From NCBI GenBank assembly GCA_012517255.1, contig JAAYVH010000285.1, forward strand, positions 1-45,455: a DNA stretch of 45,455 nt. The letters are read 5' to 3'. Each line of letters starts with the position of its first letter. The first letter of the stretch is position 1. Positions 40,929 through 45,455 of the stretch are shown in pieces. Origin of the DNA: Chthonomonadales bacterium. Its GTDB lineage: Bacteria > Armatimonadota > Chthonomonadetes > Chthonomonadales > CAJBBX01. The notes under the pieces are model-generated. The model was not told where the DNA came from. It ran no database searches and was given only the letters and a program-made list of their open reading frames with translations. The position numbers and the translations under genes were made by a program.

Positions 40929-43645
40929 CCGGCGGCGGGACCCTGCTCGGCGGGCAGGAGTTTCTTCAGAGCGCTGAGCGCCGCGCGGTCGGTCTCCTCA
41001 ACGCCAGAGACATAGAATGTTGCCATAGACTGGCCTCGGAACATGGAGAGGCGCGCAGAATGAATGTCCCATCCGAGAGCCGAGAGCGCCCGTGACACGC
41101 TGTACAGCGTGGACTTGGGCTCCTGAGACGCCACCTCGATCATCGTATATCGCGGCGAAGCATCGCTCCTGAGACTCACTCGCAAGACAGGGCCGTCCAG
41201 AGCGCCATGTTTCTTCCGTTTCTCGAGGATGGCCTCGACGGTCGCCTGACCGGTCAGCACCGCGCCGAGGTTCGCGGCTATCTCGCTGCGCTTACCCGGG
41301 GTCAACTGCTTCCCTCGAAAGTCCACGCACAGCGTGTCGATGGCTATGCGTTCGTTTGCGTCAATCCTGGTGAACACCTGCGCGGAATGGACATTGAGAT
41401 CGGCGGCGTACAGGACGCCGGCTATCTTGGCCAGTAGGCCAGGCCTTGGGTCGTCGAGTGTGCACACGGTTACCTCGGTGAACGTGGCAAAGCGGTCGTC
41501 GTGAAAGCTGACAGCCGGCTTGCCCTTGCGCGCTTCGCGTACGAAACCGATGTGCAGCGCGATCTCTTCCATGGAGGTATTCAGCACATACTGGGCGGGG
41601 AGACCCTCAAGGTGCGCGGCGACCTCTTCCGCAGGCAGGTTCTCGACGGCGAGTTCCTTCGCGAGACGCTTGCGGGTTCGCATGAGGGCGGCATCATCGA
41701 GCGTCTCTTCAACCCCCACCGCCAGAACGCGCTCTGCCTTGCGGTAGAGGTCGCTCAGGTACCGAGCTTTGATCTGTGTCCACAGACCCTGTCCAACCGC
41801 TCGCGTGTCGGCGTAGGTCAGCAGGTACAGCATCCTCAGCCGTTCGGGATCGTCAACGACGGCCGTGAACTCACGAATGGTCTCTTCCAGGCCCAGGTCG
41901 CGGAGGCGCGACGTCTCAGCCATGAGCAAGTGATGGCGCACGAGGAATGCCACATTCGCCGTCGCCTCATCGGACCAACCCAGAACGCGGCATGCGTTTT
42001 CGGCCATCTCCTGACCCGACAGCCAGTGCGGCCGATCGTCGGCAGCCTTTCCTGCGTCGTGCAGAAGGGCTGCGAGATAGAGTTGCTCGGGCGCCGTGAG
42101 TTCGGCCATCAGCGTCTGCAGTTCGCGCAGGTCCTCCTGAATGCCCGGCTGCCGCAACTGGTCGAGGTTGCGGATCACGTACAGCATATGCTGGCCGACG
42201 GTGAAATCGTGGGAAGCGTCGTAGGGTATCAGATCCATAGTCTCGCCGAAGTCCGGCAGGATCCATCCGAGGACGCCAAGCTCGGCCAGCTCCTGCAGGA
42301 TCGGGTAGATGGGCTTGCGCGACGAGAGAATGGTCGTCAGACACTCCGCCACTCGTCGGTGGTCGAATCGAGCCGGCGGATCACGCAGAACTGCGAGGAT
42401 CGCGTTGCGCAACTCGTAGCTGATGCAGAGATCGAAACGCTGGGCGAGCTCGCCCGCGTGAACGACCCATGCAGGTTCCTCGGTCGCCAGGAGCTGCTTC
42501 TCCGGCATGAGCTGACGCCCCACACAGTCGAGGCCAATGCCCATGACCAGTCGGCCCATCTCGACGCGCTGAAGGATCTCCGCACAGACCCTGTCAACGG
42601 TTGCCATGTTCCGGTAGACATCACGCATGAAGCGCTCCACCGGCGGCGCCCCATCATCCGCGGATGGTTGGCCGGCGGCCAGACCCGCATCATAGCCAAG
42701 CGCACCGGCAACAGCCTCCTGACGGGTCACCACAAGCTGGTCGCGTTCCTGGCCCACGATGGCGTGGAGAGCATTGCGGACGCGGAACAGATACTCCTTG
42801 GCATTGCGCAGAGCCTCTGCCTGTTCCTGAGTGATTCCGCCGTGCCGCGTCAGGACCTCCCAGCATCGTTCGCCGCGCACCGCAGCCGCATCGAGCCCGT
42901 CGCGAGCCTGTATGAGCCAGACGGCGGCCTGAATGTCGCGCAGACCTCCGGGGCCGGTCTTGAGGTTGGGTTCCACCACCCGGAGCGTTCCGCCAGCGGA
43001 CTGACGCTGCGTCCTCCGTTCGTCAAGCTTCGTGAAGATGAATTCCGCGGGATTGACGCTCGGTCCGAACTCGTTCTCGAATCGTACGAACACGCGGCTG
43101 TTGCCGACCACCAGGCGGGCGTCGAGCAGGCCGGAGAGCGTCTGATGGTCGAGGTTGCCGCAATCGCCGATCAAACGGTAGGCGTAGCCGACTTCCATCC
43201 CTCCGGCGTCCATCAGAACGCGCATCAGGGCCGCGAACATGGCCTTGACAAGGGGGTCGAGCCGGTGGTCGCCGTCGTAGGCGGGTATGAACGTGATGTC
43301 AATGTCGCTGTGCAGACACATTTCGCGGCGACCATAGCCGCCGGTCGCCACAACGGCTAGCGCCGCCGAATCATCGCGATTTGCAATGCCGCACGATGAG
43401 CACGCCATGGCGAACATGCGCTGGACGACTGCATCCACATAGTCGCTGTAACGTTGCGCTGTGGCCAGTCCGCCCTGTCCGGCCAACGAAAGATCCCGGA
43501 TTTCAGCCTGAGCTTCGATCAGATAGTTGGCCAGACCCTCGATATCCTGGCAGTCGTCCGGCAGCGGCCGTATCGGCGCTTCGAAGGTGGTCTGGTCGCG
43601 GGTGCCTGTGGCCATTGGGTGGTGTTCCGTACCTGCCCGGCTCAT
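40925..43645 (-). CDS. glnD: bifunctional uridylyltransferase/uridylyl-removing enzyme GlnD
   Basis: GlnD senses glutamine and adds or removes UMP on PII proteins, controlling nitrogen assimilation. The 906-residue protein has the nucleotidyltransferase domain (TGGYGRREMCLHSDIDITF with D114 and D116), a GlnD helical linker (LRVVEPNLKTGPGGLRDIQ), an HD hydrolase domain (LHDAGK) and two C-terminal ACT domains (VCTLDDPRPGLLAKIAGVLY and MIEVASQEPKSTLYSVSRAL). Length is typical. The start could be the first ATG at 43645 or one ten codons on (MATGTRDQ). No glnB or glnK is adjacent. Confidence 0.94.
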   Translation of the reverse strand: MSRAGTEHHPMATGTRDQTTFEAPIRPLPDDCQDIEGLANYLIEAQAEIRDLSLAGQGGLATAQRYSDYVDAVVQRMFAMACSSCGIANRDDSAALAVVATGGYGRREMCLHSDIDITFIPAYDGDHRLDPLVKAMFAALMRVLMDAGGMEVGYAYRLIGDCGNLDHQTLSGLLDARLVVGNSRVFVRFENEFGPSVNPAEFIFTKLDERRTQRQSAGGTLRVVEPNLKTGPGGLRDIQAAVWLIQARDGLDAAAVRGERCWEVLTRHGGITQEQAEALRNAKEYLFRVRNALHAIVGQERDQLVVTRQEAVAGALGYDAGLAAGQPSADDGAPPVERFMRDVYRNMATVDRVCAEILQRVEMGRLVMGIGLDCVGRQLMPEKQLLATEEPAWVVHAGELAQRFDLCISYELRNAILAVLRDPPARFDHRRVAECLTTILSSRKPIYPILQELAELGVLGWILPDFGETMDLIPYDASHDFTVGQHMLYVIRNLDQLRQPGIQEDLRELQTLMAELTAPEQLYLAALLHDAGKAADDRPHWLSGQEMAENACRVLGWSDEATANVAFLVRHHLLMAETSRLRDLGLEETIREFTAVVDDPERLRMLYLLTYADTRAVGQGLWTQIKARYLSDLYRKAERVLAVGVEETLDDAALMRTRKRLAKELAVENLPAEEVAAHLEGLPAQYVLNTSMEEIALHIGFVREARKGKPAVSFHDDRFATFTEVTVCTLDDPRPGLLAKIAGVLYAADLNVHSAQVFTRIDANERIAIDTLCVDFRGKQLTPGKRSEIAANLGAVLTGQATVEAILEKRKKHGALDGPVLRVSLRSDASPRYTMIEVASQEPKSTLYSVSRALSALGWDIHSARLSMFRGQSMATFYVSGVEETDRAALSALKKLLPAEQGPAAG

Positions 43646-43736
43646 AGCCAGGGCATTTTGTCGGCGCTATTGTAGCCCGTAAGGTCACTTAAGCGACTGA
43701 GAGGCCGACGATGGAACTGTTGCGTGCGTGCAGAGG

Positions 43737-43742
43737 TATACT
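43737..43742 (+). promoter_or_regulatory. -10 element for the 55-residue zinc-ribbon gene
   Basis: TATACT lies 48 bases upstream of the GTG start in the 145-base divergent gap with glnD. A good -35 is not seen. A leftward TACAAT (43669-43674) on the other side could serve glnD. Confidence 0.3.
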
Positions 43743-43790
43743 CTCCGGTGCAGGTTCAACCTGATCGGAATATGATGGGGGACTCATACG

Positions 43791-43958
43791 GTGGCCGGTG
43801 AAGGCAAGAAGAGCAAGACCAACGTCGCGGCTCGCCAGGAGGCGAAGGCTGCGGGCAACAAGTGCCGCGTCTGCGGCAACAAGATCGAAGTTGTGATGAC
43901 GCTCACGGCGACGGGACGCAAGCAGATGATCCGCAAGTGCTGCGGAACGCCCGTCTAG
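43791..43958 (+). CDS. small basic zinc-ribbon-like protein, 55 residues
   Basis: I do not recognise a named family. The protein is strongly basic, with MAGEGKKSKTNVAARQEAKA, a knuckle CRVC (C25, C28), a short strand-rich stretch (KIEVVMTLTATGRKQMI) and a final pair C50-C51 (RKCCGTPV). This could bind one zinc, and the layout resembles a shrunken zinc ribbon or ribosomal-type protein. The GTG start has GGGGGA upstream. The gene is monocistronic: a -10 lies upstream and a strong terminator follows 26 bases after the stop. Codon use matches its neighbours, and the coding pattern of lysine and cysteine codons is convincing. Confidence 0.78.
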   Translation: MAGEGKKSKTNVAARQEAKAAGNKCRVCGNKIEVVMTLTATGRKQMIRKCCGTPV

Positions 43959-43983
43959 CGTTCGCTTGGACGTTCGACCGGAG

Positions 43984-44017
43984 CGAGGGCGCAGTTCGTT
44001 GCGCCCTCGTTTTGTTG
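43984..44017 (+). terminator. rho-independent terminator
   Basis: CGAGGGCGCA (43984-43993) pairs with TGCGCCCTCG (44000-44009) around GTTCGT, followed by TTTTGTTG. This is the clearest intrinsic terminator in the window and ends the small zinc-ribbon transcript. Confidence 0.88.
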
Positions 44018-44105
44018 TCGGTGCAGGTTCCCGGCAGGAGCGACGGCGGGACATGCCGAATATCGGGCGCGTCTCATCAGCATCGTTGACAAGGACTGCG
44101 ACCTG

Positions 44106-45455
44106 ATGCTTGCCTATGTTCGATCCAGCGCCGTACTGGGTATCAACGCGTACATCGTCGTGGTTGAGACGGATATCTCTACCAGTGTCCCTTCATGGGC
44201 GATTGTTGGACTTCCCGATGCGGCGGTTCAGGAGAGCCGCGAGCGGGTGCGATCGGCGATCCGCAACACAGGTTTCGAGTTTCCGCAGCGCAGGATCACC
44301 ATCAATCTCGCACCGGCGGACATCCGCAAGGAGGGGCCTAGCTTCGATCTGCCGATAGCGCTGGGCATACTCATTGGTTCGGGGCAGATCAACGGCGACG
44401 CGCTGCCGGACTCCCTCATCGTGGGCGAGTTGTCGCTGGACGGCGCTGTGCGAGGCGTTGCGGGAGTCCTGCCCATTACCCTGGCGGCGCGAGCGGCCGG
44501 ACTTCGTCGGGTGCTTGTGCCCGAAGCGAACACTCGTGAGGCTGCCATAGTCGAAGGCATTGACGTGTTTCCTGTGGGGTCTCTTGCCGATGCCGCGCGT
44601 CTGCTCAACGACCGTGATGGCATCGAGCCGGCGCGGATCAACCCTGCGGATCTGATGCCTGAGCATCCACCCTACGAGGCGGACTTCTCGGATGTTAAGG
44701 GACAGACGCATGTGAAGCGCGCGCTGGAGGTGGCTGCGGCCGGGGGGCACAACGTGCTGATGATCGGGCCGCCGGGCAGCGGCAAGACCATGCTCGCTCG
44801 GCGTTTGCCCTCAATACTGCCGCCGATGTCGATACCGGAGGCGTTGGAGACCACGAAGGTCTACAGCGTCTGCGGGATGCTGCCCGCGGGGTCAGCGCTT
44901 ATCACGACGCGGCCCTTCCGCGCGCCGCACCATTCGTTGTCGAACGCCGCGCTTGTGGGGGGCGGCTCGGTTCCGCGTCCCGGCGAGGTTAGCCTGGCGC
45001 ACAACGGCGTGCTGTTTCTGGACGAACTGCCGGAGTTCAATCGCGATGCTCTGGAGGTGCTCAGGCAGCCCCTGGAAGATCGCGTGGTGACCATCGCGCG
45101 CGTGCAGGCGTCGCTCCAGTACCCGGCAAGCTTCGTGCTTGCCGCAGCCATGAACCCTTGCGTGTGCGGATACTATGGCGACATCTTCCGCCGATGCACG
45201 TGCACAGAGACCATGGTGCGGAAATACCAGCAGAGGATATCCGGACCGCTGCTCGACCGGATAGACCTGCACATCGAGGTTCGTCGGCTCAGCGAGGACG
45301 AGCTGGTCCACCATCGCAAGTCGGAGTCGAGCGCGACCATTCGCAGCAGAGTATGCGCCGCGCGTGAGCGGCAGATCGAGCGCTTCAAGGCGAGGCGCAT
45401 CCACTGCAACGCAGAGATGAGCGCGCGCGACATTCGCGACCTGTGTCACGTCAGC
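44106..45455 (+). CDS. YifB/ComM-family Mg-chelatase-like AAA+ ATPase (3' truncated)
   Basis: YifB/ComM proteins are AAA+ ATPases; ComM is a branch-migration helicase that helps natural transformation. The frame is open to the end of the window, 450 codons of about 505. Visible are the N-terminal LonC-like domain ([70 protein letters not shown]), the Walker [11 protein letters not shown], the Walker B-like [32 protein letters not shown] and sensor-region [11 protein letters not shown]. The ATG at 44106 is preceded by AAGGA. Many such genes lie beside dprA; that region is beyond the window. Confidence 0.93.
   Translation, partial: MLAYVRSSAVLGINAYIVVVETDISTSVPSWAIVGLPDAAVQESRERVRSAIRNTGFEFPQRRITINLAPADIRKEGPSFDLPIALGILIGSGQINGDALPDSLIVGELSLDGAVRGVAGVLPITLAARAAGLRRVLVPEANTREAAIVEGIDVFPVGSLADAARLLNDRDGIEPARINPADLMPEHPPYEADFSDVKGQTHVKRALEVAAAGGHNVLMIGPPGSGKTMLARRLPSILPPMSIPEALETTKVYSVCGMLPAGSALITTRPFRAPHHSLSNAALVGGGSVPRPGEVSLAHNGVLFLDELPEFNRDALEVLRQPLEDRVVTIARVQASLQYPASFVLAAAMNPCVCGYYGDIFRRCTCTETMVRKYQQRISGPLLDRIDLHIEVRRLSEDELVHHRKSESSATIRSRVCAARERQIERFKARRIHCNAEMSARDIRDLCHVS

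Noticed and set aside
41501-43360. Rightward frame of 619 codons
   Set aside because: It is the antisense shadow of glnD and shows no recognisable domain.
44086-44091. TTGACA just before yifB
   Set aside because: The matching -10 would fall inside the coding sequence and is not present.

Overview
This 45.5 kb window comes from a GC-rich bacterial chromosome (GC well above half by eye) with dense, mostly housekeeping genes, clear AGGAGG-type ribosome binding sites and sigma70-like promoters. I see no rRNA, tRNA, CRISPR array, phage or insertion sequence. The mix suggests a deep-branching, Armatimonadota- or Chloroflexota-like member of the Terrabacteria: a SigH-like sigma factor, KhpA, DUF5679, GHL10 and NamZ-type hydrolases, a translin-family protein, and an ImuB/DnaE2 pair. 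That placement is inference. No stretch longer than about 230 bases lacks a gene.

Layout. 1-5.3 kb: the 3' end of maf, converging on an imuB-dnaE2 translesion-synthesis operon read leftward from a promoter at about 5.34-5.38 kb. 5.4-9.7 kb: ppk2, a small membrane protein, gpsA, an M42 aminopeptidase and a SigH-like sigma factor. 9.8-17.6 kb: a secreted GHL10 glycosidase overlapping a NamZ-like muramidase, a 45-residue zinc ribbon, a TIM-barrel isomerase, an FmdB-type zinc ribbon, then overlapping anmK and murJ. 17.6-23.3 kb, leftward: lysS, pcm, a large secreted esterase/toroid protein and a group 2 sigma factor. 23.5-30.6 kb, rightward from a near-consensus promoter: infC-rpmI-rplT-pheS-pheT, a GT-C glycosyltransferase and a Xer recombinase. 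30.8-35.2 kb: radC, translin-like, GT2, HMA, beta-propeller and LD-carboxypeptidase genes, mostly overlapping or closely spaced. 35.2-40.9 kb, leftward: ffh-rpsP-khpA-rimM-trmD-rplS-lepB-(rnhB-yraN fusion). 40.9-45.5 kb: glnD leftward; a 55-residue zinc-ribbon protein and a truncated yifB rightward.

How genes work together. The infC and ffh clusters make translation, tRNA-charging, protein-targeting and RNA-processing components. NamZ, AnmK, LdcA and MurJ touch peptidoglycan turnover and export. ImuB and DnaE2 form a mutagenic repair polymerase pair.

Most unusual points: a single-frame RNase HII-YraN fusion; a PheT lacking the N-terminal EMAP/OB tRNA-binding insert; an ImuB-like protein with degenerate catalytic residues and a C-terminal DUF6504-like domain, without a neighbouring imuA; an infC that appears to start at ATA; structured RNA ahead of pheS, rpmI and lysS; and two tiny zinc-ribbon genes. 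I found no clear multi-gene system that is wholly new. The candidates for novelty are these fusions, domain losses and regulatory structures.
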